Shown: positions 22,226 through 35,952, counted from the first letter of the stretch. The stretch: 64,000 nt of DNA from Myoxocephalus aenaeus (GCA_038501785.1 JBAMJR010000065.1:6026501-6090500); one strand, 5' to 3'. Notes: generated from the sequence alone by a model not told the origin. Translations and numbers: made by a program.

Positions 22226-24400
22226 GTCTGAAAAGGTATAGGTAGAAGCAAAACATGCTTATACATGACAATAAATGGTTATGATTCTGAAGCACATTGT
22301 GTTTAGAGGATATTTCTCATGATTGTGGGGTAAGAGGAATTTTAAATTAATAAAAAAAAGTCTTAATTTGGTGATAGCTAGAAGAATTTCAAATGCAAAA
22401 ACTGTCACCTGTAATAAAATACTGGTCAGCATGAAAATATCTACAGGCAAAAATCACAACAATAAGGATAAACGTAGATTTGGAAGCAAGATACATCTAA
22501 TTTGAGTGAAACTGTTGAAAGCTTGAGTTATATTTCAGCCAGTAGTATAATCTACTTGCTCAGCATTAATGGGGTGGTATTATCCTCTGATTGTAAATGG
22601 AGCTGCATTCCCCTGCAGCTGTATTTAAGTCAAATGCAAGTAACAGTTTATTTCTTTGGAGAACTCCAGTAAATCACTTGGGGACATTTGGATGCTAATG
22701 CAGGTAAATAGAATGAAGGAGGTTATCCCCCGCTCCGAAAGGCCACGAGTGCCCTAATCCACAACAATCAGCTCAAAATGAACCAACTTTCCACTGGAGA
22801 CAGTGGCTCAACAATGAAACTCGGCTTCCTTTCAAAGTGCCATCAAATCATTCATTCTGTCTGTAACGAGCCATTGTAAAAACACTTTGTCTTTGCCAGT
22901 GGGGATGAGGAGGTGCGGGGGTGAGGGGAAGAGGACTTCTCATTCACAGGAAACTTTCACTGTAAAGAACTGTCCTCATAACAGATTCCTCCCTCCTCCT
23001 CCTCATCTTCTTCCTCCTCCTCCTCCTCCTCTTCCTCAGGTCTATACTTGCACTGCTACCAAAGCCTGCACTCCAATTAGGCCCCGCAACTCAGGAAGAA
23101 GGGGAATAATTGGGCTGTTTGCCTATTAAAGGATGAGACATTGGAGCTGCTGGTGACTCCAATGAAGCTTCTGGGTTCTTTTCAAGAAAGAAGAAATGGT
23201 AGAATGGGTACAGAGACAATGGCATTAGGTATCCACTCTCACTAAGGACCTGTGCTCACCAGATTGCCAGTAAAAAAAAGAAGGATAATGGCAGATTGAT
23301 GAGGCCTAATTCTTCAATTAACATCATTTGCACTTTTGCACTCTTTTCCTCCCGTCTTCTGTGCTCTTTGAGCAAAGAGGGAAAGTGCTTTTATGTGCAG
23401 TAAATCAGACATTGTGAGCCACATTAGCTACTAAAGCCCTTACTTTGTTCAGCAGCTCACAATATACTTTTGTTTCCAGAAAGTCCCACTTCGCCAGCAA
23501 TTACTCTTGCAAGTGAGTGTTACTCATTTAAGTAAAAGCTACATAAATTTCAATGTACACACTTAAAAAATAAATAAAACTATTGGTAGATGATGGATTG
23601 TGTTGTGTTCGTCACCTGTACCTCAACCCAAAGACAGACTAACATTAAGGGACCTCGTACGCTAGTTGAATGGGTTTAGAGCCCCATCAATCTCCGCTAT
23701 GGCTCGTAAAAAACGGTGACTGTCAAAACACTGAAAACTTGGCACGGCCACAGAACAGCGTGAACAATTTGCACTTATCAGAAATGAAAGGGCACAGCCG
23801 TAGACATCATGGAATGTCAGCGCGCCGTGGTTGATGGGCGCAGGAAAAACTAAATGAGGATCATTAACTGGAAATGAAACTCCTGCGAGTAAGCACACGC
23901 CGTACGAAGGGGCTATTTCGTACGGCATTTTAGCTTTAAATCCAGTCGATGGAGATAACAGCTTAAAATGTGCTTGGCTGTTGGGACCACAATGCATCAG
24001 CCAAGAAATACCCTCAATTATTCAGTCTCACCTTTACCTACATTGTGTAACAACCCCCAGCTACCCCATGTCACTCACAATGTGTATTTGCCAAATTAGG
24101 GCCCAATTAGAAATAATGGGCCTTGCAGTGTAAAAGTTATTACCATGGGGGTTTTATTAAAAACAGCAAAGGCTGCAGATTGATTGATATTTCGGAGAGC
24201 CTGGATACCTTTTAGTGGTTCAAAGCATCACAGAGGTGTTTAAGACCTGGCTTCATAGAAAGGGTATATGGGGAAAATGTATGGCCATTTATGGCTGAAC
24301 TACAAAAGAAAGACATAAAGAAATTGGTGTTAGAGCTACCAAAACACTATATTTAATCATCTTGGCAAAGCACTGCAGGGCAAATCTTATTCGTCCTCAT
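22226..24400. other. gene desert segment, no gene seen
   Basis: AT-rich unique sequence with motifs such as CCAAATTAGGGCCCAATTAG (24092-24111) typical of conserved non-coding DNA. A CCTCCT-rich pyrimidine run lies at 22990-23037. No coding signal. Confidence 0.55.
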
Positions 24401-24421
24401 TATTTAAACCTACGGTTTGCT

Positions 24422-24640
24422 AATTCTGTGTTATTTAGAAACCAACTGAAGACATACCTGTTTACACTGGCGTTTGGGTAAAATGAATGCACTATGGCCT
24501 GCTTTTTATTTATTTATTGTTTTTAATGTGTATTTTACTGTGCTTTCTTACCTGTTGTAATGTTTTGGCCCCTGTTATGGTGACTCCTGTACAGCACTTT
24601 GTGACCTTTGCCTGTGATAAGTACAATACAAATACACTTT
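24422..24640 (+). mobile_element. L2-like LINE 3' end (ORF2 C-terminus plus 3' UTR)
   Basis: The last codons of a reverse-transcriptase ORF remain: NSVLFRNQLKTYLFTLAFG then TAA (24422-24481). This is the characteristic C-terminal motif of L2/CR1-clade LINEs (a basic QLKTYLF…LAF ending). The downstream part (CCTGTACAGCACTTTGTGACC, then an AAGTACAATACAAATA end) fits an L2-type 3' UTR. The 5' part is lost, which is usual for truncated LINE insertions. Confidence 0.7.
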
Positions 24641-24649
24641 ACCTACTTA

Positions 24650-27600
24650 CTTATTCATAATCAACTCAAAACAGCTTCATGTTTAATCATACTTTGGTGC
24701 CAGTCTTTGATGGAATCCATCTTTGACCAGGAGATTTTAAATCGCCAAAGCGCAAGTTTGCTGAAATGTGTTAGCCCACTGCAGCACTGGAGGCGGACAG
24801 AGCAGTGTGATCCACTGTCAGAGTTCAGCTGTGTTTGGTGTCCCCAGTGCACAGGTTAAAGATTGATGTCTGCCCTAATCCCCATCTCCTCCCACACACA
24901 CACACACACTCACTTTCTCTTCCTTTGTTCCTGCAACCTAAAGCAGAATCAAAGAGTGCATTGAGCGGACCTGGAGTGCCAGCACACCCCATTGCACATG
25001 AAAAAACTGATAGGTTCCTTTCGAACCCTGAGAGGTAAGCCCCGAACTTTGAGGTCCACATTGTCCCGCTGCACTTTGACACAAGGCAACAATGGAGGCC
25101 CTATCTCAAGCTATAGCGCAAGCTCAGAAGAAGGGGCAGAAAACCATTCAACCCGTCGTTAACCCTTTCTGCCTGGCTCTGGAAACCAGAGAATGGGGTA
25201 GTTCCACCGTAACACCCTGCTCCATACACCTCAGACACCGCCCTCCCCGGCAGACCAACTACCCTCCAGCGGTACAGCCCCCCTTTTGTCCCTTTGTGCC
25301 ATGAGTGATGGATTCTGGCGGATGGGAAGGAAATTAGGGCCGCAGAGAGTTTCGTAGGCTTGATTGGCAACTTTGGATATGCAAACTGTCAAGAGGGAAG
25401 GCAGGAATAACTATGGTATACACCTAAATGGGCTGGCTCCAAGAAGGAGAGAGGGCAAGGGGCACAGTGTTGACACATAATCATAATGATAAAGAAAGAA
25501 GTCCCTGTAGTGAAACCTTGTGTGCAGCTTGGCCTTTTCTCTGGTGGGTTAACTTGATCTCCTGTGAATGCTGATGGAGGATCATGCAGATATTTCGGGG
25601 GCGTGGAGAAGGCTGACTGTGTTTTACGGAGGCCTCTTTTGAAGAGCAGGGGCATTATAAATGCTAAATACCAAAGCCGGACCCAGATGATCACCATGGC
25701 CTGCGGCAATCAATAAGTGAATGGAGACCAGGTGGTGACGGCGCCATTCAGAGAGAAAGGAGGAGGACCAGGAGTTTACCAAGTGGGGCAGCAGTGAACA
25801 CACAATGGAGGTTCAAACTGGGAGATCATAAAAAGTGATTGGACACTCCTGCACATATAGGCGGCAAAGCTTTGATTAAGCACAAGCCGAGATGGAGAGG
25901 ATCAATAGATGTGTGTAGGATCTCAAAGCCCTGAGGGTGGCCATAAGTACAGGGGAGACGAAACCAACACTGATGGATGTTATGGGCGCTGCTGTAGGAT
26001 TGAGGTGTATTGAAGCCTTTCTTTTCATTGCTGATTTTCAAAACAGGCATGATTCACATAGTGTTCGGGGTTTGAAAGCATTTTTTTCTATGGCAATTCA
26101 GTATTAAATCCACTTATTAAATCCAAATCCTTCAGAAATCCTTGTAAAATCGAGTTTTTAGTTGTGTTCCTGTATTGTAAGGGAACTAAACTTATAAATT
26201 AGCTAGTTTGTTTTTGGCGAGAGTGTTGTTGACAAGAGTCAAAACGCTAAAACACTGAATCCATAGATGACCGTGAAGCAGTTTTCTAAACAAGGTCTAT
26301 TAACCCAATTACATCAAAGTTTCATTTAGGCCATTGGGTAAATTACTTAAGGATTTAATGTTAATTAGCTACAGCCGATATAATCCGTCACGGATCATGT
26401 TTGCCATTTCTACAAACACAGCAACATTAATCATCAACTAAAAATGAGAAGCCTGCTACCTCAGGGTTTTTGAAATATTCTGATTTGACCAACCTGGACC
26501 CAGATCCAAAATCAAACAACCGAGACTGATGTTTCTCCTAAATTTGATAAGTACTTTACTTGTGCTTTAATTTGAATTCAAATCCAATTCTCATTTGTAT
26601 AAACCCTAATAGAGTGCTGCCAACAAATCGGAAATTAGTTTGCATGTTGCACTTCCGCTGCCCTCGTCTCAAAGTCAATGTTTTTTGGTTTTTATTTTGG
26701 TTAGATGCCTGAAATAAGGTCTGTGGTTAAAATGAGCACAATAGAGTTTAAAGATTTATCCTACAACAAAATATACATCAGTAAATATAACAAATGTAAA
26801 GCTTTTATGTGTCTTAAACACAGTTGCTAACAATTTGCTACATGAGACTAAACAACATCATGCTGAACACATGAAGATAAGAGGTCATGTGACTGTAATG
26901 TAGTTTGTTTATAGCCTAACTGTCTTTTTTACATATAGCAAATGTTTCAATCATTATTTTGAATCAAACTAGTGTTTGCCTAAGATCTGACTTTCTACAA
27001 TATGTAGTAGTCTGTAGTATGTGTTGTATTCAGTCAATCATTATATACAATACAATAATTAAAGCCACAATCTAATATACAAAAAAGAAATTCTTACATT
27101 TATGGTAGCGTTGTTCCATAATTGAACATTGAATACATATTTTTTAATGCCTTCTTTTTTTTTTTAGCTTTTTGTACAGTAGACTTACAAACATCTCTCT
27201 AATCATATTTTACACTCATCTATTGAAAACAACCTTTGTAATATTAGAAATCGAGTGGAAAAGTCCCGTTGTCTCTTTGTCGGCCATGCAGCATTCCGCC
27301 TGCAGCACTTTATAATATGTCTAAACCCACAAATCCACCTGTATGCCACATGTTTGTGTTTCTTTTTAACTACACTGAGAAGTATTCCACCTGCTCTTTG
27401 AACAAGCTAATGTATTAATGACTGCTCGGCACACCATGTGATCCCAGCTGCTGTGCCGTGTCTAATGTGATCCAGGTATGGCTTTAGCCTTCACTTAACT
27501 CTAATCCTCGCACACTTGATACTTTCTTATACGCGACTGTAATGCAAACATCATGCAGAGGCTCGCGGAGCTGCTTAATGTGATTGCAAAAAGGAGGGGG

Positions 27601-29285
27601 AGGCAAACATTAAAAGATAAGCTTTGCCCGTAAACCCTAACACATAAATATGGATCAGGCGGAATCCCCTTTCTTCTCGCTCAAGGGAGCCGCGTCCCAT
27701 GCAAAGAGGATTTAACTTCCATGCCGATTGAGGAACAATATGAAACAATAAACCCAAGTGTTTCTTATTTACCGTTTTGCTTTAATGTATTTTTAAGTGT
27801 GCTAGTGTACTTAAAAGCAGCACTGCCATATGTTCGGGGGCCTTGTTCTAGTTAATCAAATGATAAATCGCCAATACGGAGCAGCTGCTGTATGCTATGG
27901 CCACAGCACTCATCTGGATTGATTTAAAGAAAACGCTGGTATAAGGGAAGACTGAAATACAATCATAGAAGTAGAGCGATAGAAATGCACACTTACCATA
28001 TGTGTAATTATTTATTGATGTTAAAAACCTTTCAAGACACTTGATTAATTGTTATATATCATCATGAGGCAATCTGTAGATGTTAATCGTCTATATGAGT
28101 GCTTGTTCGCCAAATTTAAACTCTACTCACAATAATTTGTTATGTGCTCAGTTATAATTGAGGACATTCCCTTCTTTCATTTGCATTTACAATATCACCC
28201 CATATTGATATCCCCTTTGGATTACATGCTTTTTTTAATGAACTCAACATCGGTGGGAATAATCACAGTCATTTTCATCCGCTGAATGTTAATCATATAT
28301 CGCTGCTCTGCCTTTAATTACTGCCACGCTGCAAGCCGCTGCATTCGTTAATGTAATTAATGAGCATATTATTCGGAGTAATACCAGGATTTTCTCAGCG
28401 GTGGGCAAAAAAATAATAATTGATTGCACCGATTATGTGCTGAAAACTCAGAAATCCATAATGTGAATATGAGTCCGGATTTCTCTTATTGGCTCTGCAA
28501 AAGGCAACATGAAGATCTCAAATCATTTCCCATGGTGAGGCATTCGAACGCACAATTATTGGCCACTGTGGCTTTGACCCTCAAAACCCTGCGTGATGCT
28601 GGAAATTGAATATTTGAAAAGGCGTATGGCTCTTTCACTATAATATTTCTTTGCATTCAACGTTTCCCATCAAAAAACACTCCGCATGTGTCCTTCAAGG
28701 TCCAACAAACACGTTGATGTCCTATCCCATTCTACTTTTTTTTACATTGTTTACAATAACTTTGGGTCTTCCTCTTTGTCTCTCTTGTTACCGTTTATGA
28801 CAAACCAAAGGTCACACTGCAAACAGTTGTGTATTGTTTACATTCTACCTGGATCTGCAGCGCTCCGTGCTCCTACTGAGAATTACGGCACATTCTAACT
28901 TACTAGCTGCAATGTAAAGCAGGAATATAGAAAGAAAAAGCTGGATATCTGTGCAATCTGTGCAGGTACTGTATATATGACACATCTGCATTTGTACAAA
29001 CTCCTTTTGCCAATATCAGCTCTCATCCATCCAGGTCAGAAACGCATATCTGTGGCCGAAGAGCAAAACCTTGTCTCTGAAAAATGCACTTTTTTGAGAA
29101 TAAAAAAAAACAAATCTTTCTGCTTTCTTGCAGAATGCTATTTGTTAAAGATACCCATACATAATACAAAAGAAAAAAAAAATACAAAAAAGTGCAGATA
29201 GGACGTTTTCCACCTGTTCCTGGATCATGTCGCAGATAGGAGGTTTCGCACTTTGGCCATCAATATGTACCAATACATTGAATGG
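24650..29285. other. gene desert segment, no gene seen
   Basis: Unique AT-rich DNA. The block 28000-28600 is dense in TAAT/ATTA cores (for example GTTAATGTAATTAATGAGC at 28349-28367) and looks enhancer-like. No exon with splice signals and recognisable protein motif was found. Confidence 0.55.
27018..27085 (-). repeat. dispersed repeat fragment, copy 2
   Basis: GTATTCAGTCAATCATTATA and the following CAATACAATA and CTAATATAC blocks match the fragment at 22160-22225 with substitutions and small insertions. Confidence 0.4.
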
Positions 29286-29395
29286 TTGAATACATGCTCT
29301 ATGACCTGCTTTTTACCTTGTTTTTATTTATTTATTTATTTTATTGTCAGTCTGGTTTTAACACGTGTTTTCCTGACTCCTGTACAGTGTTTAGG
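29286..29395 (+). mobile_element. decayed L2-like LINE 3' UTR
   Basis: The sequence GCTCTATGACCTGCTTTTTA, then a (TTTA)n run and CTGACTCCTGTACAGTGTTT, parallels the 3' UTR of the LINE at 24490-24600 (CACTATGGCCTGCTTTTTAT … GACTCCTGTACAGCACTTT). No coding remnant is left. Confidence 0.45.
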
Positions 29396-30940
29396 AAGTG
29401 GTTGAAGAGTAGTTTGAGGTTTCATCATGTCACAGTTGTTCAAATGCATCTGCAGTCACTTTGTGTGGCTACTTTCAGAATCTCTGCTCTCCCCGAGGGC
29501 CTACAAGTGAGAATGTGTGTTTCATCCACTGTGACATGCTATGAGGTTGAGTAATTAATACAACATTTCATATGCTGCTGCTGTGGAACGTCTCTTCAAA
29601 CTTTCTTCGGATGACTTTGCAGAACGGAAAGTCGTGCAGCTGTGTGGAACTTACAGCGTTTGTCCTTTTACGAACCCGGTGGGAGGATCGTCTCCCTTTG
29701 GACCTTTGGAGCTGTGGGTGCTGATGAGCAGAAGCCCCGCCTCCCCCCTGCTGAGAGTGTAATTACAACGCTCTCCGATTCATAACCTCTTGTGTGTGAG
29801 TTATGGGCCTGGAATTGAAATAATCGATCATTTACCTACCTGGAGAGGGCCGTGCTTTGTGCCCATTTGATAGCAGAGAGTATTTTTCATGTCGCTAGGG
29901 AAGAAGAAGCGACTACTTCCTATAAGAGGCCAAGTTATCCTCAAGCCCATTGCTCATTTCCTTTGGAGAGAATGTTCCTGGCGTTTGCTCTGAGTTATCT
30001 TATTTGCATTACAGAGCAAACTACTTATTCTTCAAAAACGGAAACATAGAGACGTAGAGCGCCCCTCCCACACGATATGAGGAGATGTACTCACAGCGGA
30101 TCAAAAGAAGACGAGCTATTCTTTAGTCGCTATACTCTCACACAAGACTTTTCCGAGCCCTCTGTTTTTCTTTTTCAAACACAGATTCAGAGACAGCGAT
30201 CAAATGTCAGATGACACCAAGCAAAGACTAAACAGAGAGAGAGAGAGAACTTGAAAGCTGAACGTTGTCGTGACTGCTGCTTTTACAGTCCTCTCTCAGC
30301 ACCTCGAGTTGCACTCGATCCAAAAACACGCTTCAAACAATGTTTTGCATAGAAAGTCTGGATTGATGCGTACTGTATAGCTTGTGTTGGGGTTGCCAGG
30401 TCACCGTGCGACGCCGCGTCTCATTTGTGATACTTCTGAAAATACAAACCGAGCGAGTGACGGTGAAAACGCGACCTCGGTGCGGGACTGTTCACTTCTG
30501 TCATCGGCACAGACAGCGGGTGCATAATAAACGCCGGTATAGGGGATGATAAGGTTCGTCTCACTTTGAAAAACTGCCGCCGCTGCAGTTTTACTGGAGC
30601 GGGAAATGTCGGGAAGGCTGCACTTAAACATCTCTAAAGCTTTATGATGAGTTTGGGGAAAGAGAGGGAGAATAAAGTGTTGTGAAGACGACGTATTTGA
30701 AGTCCTGACTCGTCCACAAATCTCCACCGTCTCACCCTTTTTATATTCTCTATTCATCCATCCAGCGTAGGCAGTTTATAGTTTGTGGTTACATATGTTA
30801 TTAGAAAAGTTTCTAAATGCAGATTTAATGTGTTAAACATCTTTTATTAAAAACGATATTCAAGAATTACTTAAAACATATTAATAACGCAATCCTTAAA
30901 ATGTCAGTCCTCCTTGATCTGGCAATCCCTGTGCTTACTG
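29396..30940. other. unique DNA, no gene seen
   Basis: Nothing coding is supported. The 118-residue minus frame at 30401-30757 has no recognisable domain. Confidence 0.55.
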
Positions 30941-31365
30941 GTTGTAACCATATAAGACTTACAAGAAGTGGGCGTAGTCACCGTGACATAACATCCCTTT
31001 TTGGTTTGTATACAGTCGTTTTGAAATGTTACAATTAACTTTAATAAACTGAATTAAATGGACAACTCCCAGACCGGACAACGCTGCGATAGCGACCTGT
31101 CAATCATAAGGTAGCTCCGCCCCTAAAGCTTACCCTGCGTTTATGGTCTGTTTGACTCTAAATGGACCATCATTTACTAAATGAACATCATCCTGCATTG
31201 AAGAAGACTTGAAACTAGAGATTGAGATCATGAGCTCATGTTTACAATGTTTACTGAGGGAATAAATCAAGAGCGAAGTAGAGTCGTTTTCTCATCGACT
31301 TCTATACAACCGGGGGAGTTGCCCCCAGCTGGCCATTAGAGGTAATGCAAGTTTAAGACAATTTC
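30941..31365 (-). repeat. dispersed teleost repeat, copy A (minus)
   Basis: Read on the minus strand this aligns over several hundred bases with 50225-50700. Shared blocks include AAACTTGCA…CTAATGGCCAGC(A/T)GGGGGC, CATGATCTCAAT, AAGTCTTCTT, ATGATGTTCATTT, GACCATAAAC and CCACTTCTTATAT/CCACTTCTTGTAA. The family is unnamed here; it is non-coding and likely a transposon-derived interspersed repeat. Confidence 0.7.
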
Positions 31366-32513
31366 AGCATTGGCTTCACTTTTCAGAACCGTGGTTTGTA
31401 ACAGCACGTTTGCTGTGATGGTACAGGTCCAGGAGTTTCGACCACTGGGGGCAGCAAACATTAAGCAGCTGTTCTCTGTCGGGCTTTAGTGTTTCTTGTA
31501 AAATCCTTGTTTGTGGTTTTGCTTTGCTCTGCTGTGAAAGGTGACCATTAACAATGAAATACTCTCCCTAAAAAGCAATTACATAATACAAATAAATTAA
31601 ATGAATACTGCTGAAAATAATAATAATACTACAGCATGAATAAATTCGGTTGGATATAAGGATTATAACTTTGTAAAGGCCTACAGCCCGACTTGTGTTT
31701 CCCTAATTCCCATTTAAAACAATAAAAAAAAGAAGAAATTATGTAATGAGAATTGTAATTCAGGTGATCTCAAGCGCCTCCCTGCCAGCAGCAACAGTAC
31801 TAAAACCACAGAATGCCGTTATTCATCCTGGAACAAGTGAGCCACACAAAGCCGGTAACCGCTGTAGGTCCCGACGGATTGAGCAAAATGGTTTCTTAAA
31901 TTTGAGCTGAAACCACAAATGCTTGAATTTGTGACTTCTGGAAAAACTGAAGTAGGGTGGAAACGTTTTTTTCTCTTCCAGTTTGTGACCTGGATGAAAT
32001 TTGTGTGTTGAAGGAAATACTCCAGTGCACATAAATGAGTCAGATTGCCACATACAGCTATGGTGAGAAAGGTTTTTAGTGCATTTTATAGGGAAGTTTG
32101 AATGACAAGTTGTAATCTTGCTTTCTCTGAGGCTTTGCCACCAAGGATTTACACTGCGTCCATCCAACTGTCCAAACCAGAGTCTCCTCCGTTAACATCT
32201 TCACTGCGTGCTTCATTTGCCTGCTCAGCCCTGCCTTGTTTGAGGGGATTTGAGTGGCGAGATTGCTAATCCCAATTTTGAACATGAATCAGTGTCCGGG
32301 GGGGGAGGGAAGGCCTCCTGGATTCTCAGCCTCTTTCTTATGATAATGGTCCAATCAGTATGGCCGGAATGATGAAAATGCCAGCCAGCTTATCTCAGTG
32401 GGACAGCTTGGCGGTGGGGAGGGAGGCCTGTCAGAAAGACAACAAGAACCTGTTTTGAAATAAGGAGGGCGCCGCTCATATGTCTGTTATAGCTAGCTAG
32501 TTATAGCGGTATC

Positions 32514-32551
<38 letters not shown>

Positions 32552-34665
32552 TGTGTTTTTGGACGTGTGTATACTGTTGGATGAGGTTAATCGGATAAAA
32601 AACATGCTTCGATAGGATTGCGTATGTCGGTATTTGCATTTGCGTGAATGCACATTAGTGGGATGTGTGTGTGTGTGTGTGTAAGTTTATGGATGTGTGG
32701 TATTTATGCTTGAATATGTCCTTTTATCAGGCTGATTGGGCCAATCTGCCTCGCAACACCATCAGGCTCACACATATTGTAAAAAAAAAAAAATGAAAAA
32801 AGGATTGCGTAATGTGAGTGAACATTGTGTCCGTCGTCGGCAATTTTATGGATATGACAACAGGTGCCGTCACGTCGCAGATACGTCCGCCAATGGGCGG
32901 TATACAAAGTCTGGCATTTGGTGAGAGTGAAATGTGTTAACTACCGGTAAGGTGGAGGTTTTTGCCAGCTGGGGAGGAACAGAGGATGAGACTCGATGGG
33001 AATTGGCTGTGTGTCCATCACTGTACAGGCGAGCTAGAGTTACAAGTGGAGGCATTACGCCAGATTATGGGGCTAAGCAGGGGGCACTGTCTGTCTCTCT
33101 GCTGGTACTCGGGCTGGACTGGACACACAGCTGTTCCTGGCAGCTCTGCATCAGACACTCAGGCGTCCAATAAAACTACACGGTGTGTGTGTGTGTGTGT
33201 GTTAATGTTTGTCCTGTTCGAGCTAACCGAGTGCGCTCACGCCCAATTACTGAATATATACGCGCGCCTTAGCGAGATTGGCCCTCTCATCGAACACTGT
33301 CCCCACAGCGTGATGGGGTGGGGACAGCTTTCGGTGATGTGGTGACGAGAGCCCGTAACTTATCCACAGTCTCCCCGGGGCTGCAGCTCTGTAATGAGAG
33401 GCCATTATCACTTGAGAGGAAGAGAGATAAGAGAAGGCCGGCCTGCAGGCGGCCAGCACTGTTCACAGTCACTACCCAGGAATAGCCACATGACGCTAGT
33501 ACCTCCAAATGAAATTCTCATCCCCTTTTCCTCGCTCTCGCCACCCATTACCTCAAATGTTCCTGGGCAGTCTTTATTCCCTCTCTGCCTTCCCGTTTAT
33601 CTCTTTTTTCTGTCGTGAACTGCTCCTTCCTTCTCTCTAATACTTCAGGATTGGCAGGGCCCAGGTGGGAGTGCATAACAAGCGGGCAGAGGAGCACGGT
33701 GATTATGAGCACAAAAAAATTTATACAAAAAACTCTTTCCATCAGAGGATAGGAATGGCATGCACAGTGTGCCAGCGGCGCTCCAAACCCATGAGCTCAT
33801 TTTCTATAAGTGCGAGTGTGGAGTAGAGATGGACACCGTATCCGCGGAGGAGCGCATGTGTTGTGTTTGTGACCTTTGGGCCCTGCTCGGGTTACACTAT
33901 GTGTGACATTTTACTGTGACATCATGTACATAATCATTAGCAGGGTTGCAGTTGAACACGGATATGAAATGTGAAAACCAGCTCCAAGTTAAGTGGACTG
34001 AACTTGAATCGGAGCAGGTTTTATTTTATTAAGCCTGGTCTCAAATCGTAAAATACCAAAATTAAATGAATGACACTAATAGCCCTCTTTCCGTATATCA
34101 TCCATCTTAGTTTGCCTTTGAGTTTTCTTTTTTAGCATCTTCACTGAAATTTTAATCCCTCTCCTTTTTAGTAGAGGATCTGCCTCTGTCGGCTTTCGTT
34201 TGCCTCGTTGGACCTCATTTGCATACACTGACTTCCACACTATGCCGACCAATACCAGCAGATTTAAAAGAGAAACTTTACTTTAAGTGGATATGAAAAG
34301 AGGCGAGCTGTTTTCATGCGTGCGAGGAGCTGAAGTCGTTTCCATTCTGTGTGTCCTTGTCCTTATCAGCTCCGCTCACAAAGCCGGGCCTCAGCGCTCG
34401 GGAACGAGGAGGAAGGAGGAAGGAGGAAGGAGTCAAAGCAGCAGCAGTTCACAAGTTAAGAGCAAAAGATCGGTGGGGAAAGTAAATCATACTCAGACTC
34501 ATGCTGTTTGGGAGTTTCTGGGCAGCACATTCAGATTATTGAAATTAGCTGTCAGTTCACATCTGTGAGGCTGCCAGGTTTTTCTTGGTTGAGCTCTCTG
34601 GGAGTGAGCTTCCCAAAAGCGTTGAGCTCATCCCCTTGAGGACCAGCACATGTGTGGATACCGTT
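31366..34665. other. gene desert segment, no gene seen
   Basis: Mixed unique sequence with (GT)n tracts at 32517-32556 and 33183-33202. Open frames up to 127 residues lack support. Confidence 0.55.
32517..32556. repeat. interrupted (GT)n microsatellite
   Basis: About 20 GT units with one A interruption. Confidence 0.9.
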
Positions 34666-34671
34666 TATAGC

Positions 34672-34765
34672 AGGGGTGGCCAAACTCTTTGGGTTATGGG
34701 CCGCAAACAGAACCATCTAATGAGTCACGGGCCAAACAATAGTGAATGTTTCACAGTTAAACTGC
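34672..34765 (+). mobile_element. hAT-like transposon end (relic)
   Basis: Begins CAGGGGTGGCCAAACTCTTT, a typical hAT terminal inverted repeat, followed by GGGCCGCAAA and GGGCCAAA phrases common in non-autonomous hAT elements. I could not find the matching right end within the next kilobase, so it is probably truncated. Confidence 0.4.
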
Positions 34766-35190
34766 AAGAGAATTTGCGTTTCAGAAAACCCCACGAGCTA
34801 CTGAAAATAAAAACTCTATCTAGATAACTATGTAACCCTATTTACCAGTTTATTTTCCCACATTTCAGTCGTTTATTATGTTATTTATTGGAAATATGCT
34901 GAAGCCATATTCATTTGATTGAATATAAAATAAATAAATAAGTCAAATATGATATTTCTTATTTGCATAATAAAGTAGATTAGTAGCAAGGAACTTGGTA
35001 GTATTATACCATTTTGAAAATAACAAATAAACTAATTAAATCAAGGATAAACATCTCATTGAATCATCTTAAGCTCTCAGAATCACGTCCGTTGTCACGA
35101 CCAGAGGTGGGAGGGCAAAAACTCAGGAGCAGAGGAACAAAAAGTTATTTATTGTCACAAAACAAGGGAAATCCTGGTGCTGAAGATTAT

Positions 35191-35390
35191 ATTACATTTC
35201 ATTTAGCTGACGCTTTTATCCAAAGCGACTTACATTTTTGCTCTATACACCGTAGACACAGCAACGGGGCGCCATTAGGGGTTAGCGTCTTGCTCTATGA
35301 CACATCTACATGGACTAGCAGAGCCGGGGCTCGAACCACCGATCCTCTGATTGAAAGACGGGCATGCTAACCACTGAGCCACAATTGCCC
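35191..35390 (-). mobile_element. tRNA-derived SINE
   Basis: On the minus strand the head contains an A box TGGCTCAGTGG (35371-35381) and a B box GGTTCGAGCCC (35327-35337), the internal RNA polymerase III promoter of a tRNA-derived SINE. The tail reads TGTAAGTCGCTTTGGATAAA then AGCGTCAGCTAAATG (35201-35235), the LINE-derived 3' tail shared by many teleost SINEs. The length of about 200 bases is near full length. It is not a functional tRNA: there is no CCA-ready acceptor stem and the anticodon arm is degenerate. Confidence 0.85.
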
Positions 35391-35911
35391 ACACACACAC
35401 AGATATAATACACAGGGTGTTACATCCGTGAATTGTCAATCTCAAAGACAGTCATGGCAAATGGTGTACTTCACAAACTAAAAATGCAAAACAGGCTGTT
35501 GGAATTAGAAATGAGAGGAGATGAAGGATGGGTAGTTTGTTAAACAGAGTGCTGGTTGTGCAGGAGGTAAAACACATTCCTCATAAGTCACATCTGAATA
35601 CGGATCAAAGTAAGCCGCTTGAAGTGAAAAGGAGAAGAGGCAATAAGCCCTAAAGTGCAGACAGCGAGAGAGATCCATTGTGATTTCGCTCCATGTCGGT
35701 TAACATCTGGCTAATGGATCCTGGTTCACGGGGTCCATATGATGATTCAGTCTGTTGGCTCTCATCCGGCCAAAACCCGGGGTGAACGCGAACTGCTGTC
35801 TCACTGCTTCCCGATTAGTTTCTGCATCAATTAACAGCAGCGGCCGACACATCATGAGAGCTGCCTTGGTGAAACGGGAAAGACAGGTGTCCCTCTGGCA
35901 AGACTTTCTGC

Positions 35912-35952
<41 letters not shown>

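Noticed and set aside
34287..34568. Frame with a hydrophobic N-terminal stretch resembling a signal peptide
   Set aside because: The rest is low-complexity Arg/Lys/Ser from a GGAGGAA repeat; no stop-to-splice structure and no homologue recognised.
35320..35390. tRNA gene on the minus strand
   Set aside because: The A and B boxes are present but the acceptor stem does not fold and the LINE-type tail follows, so this is a SINE head.
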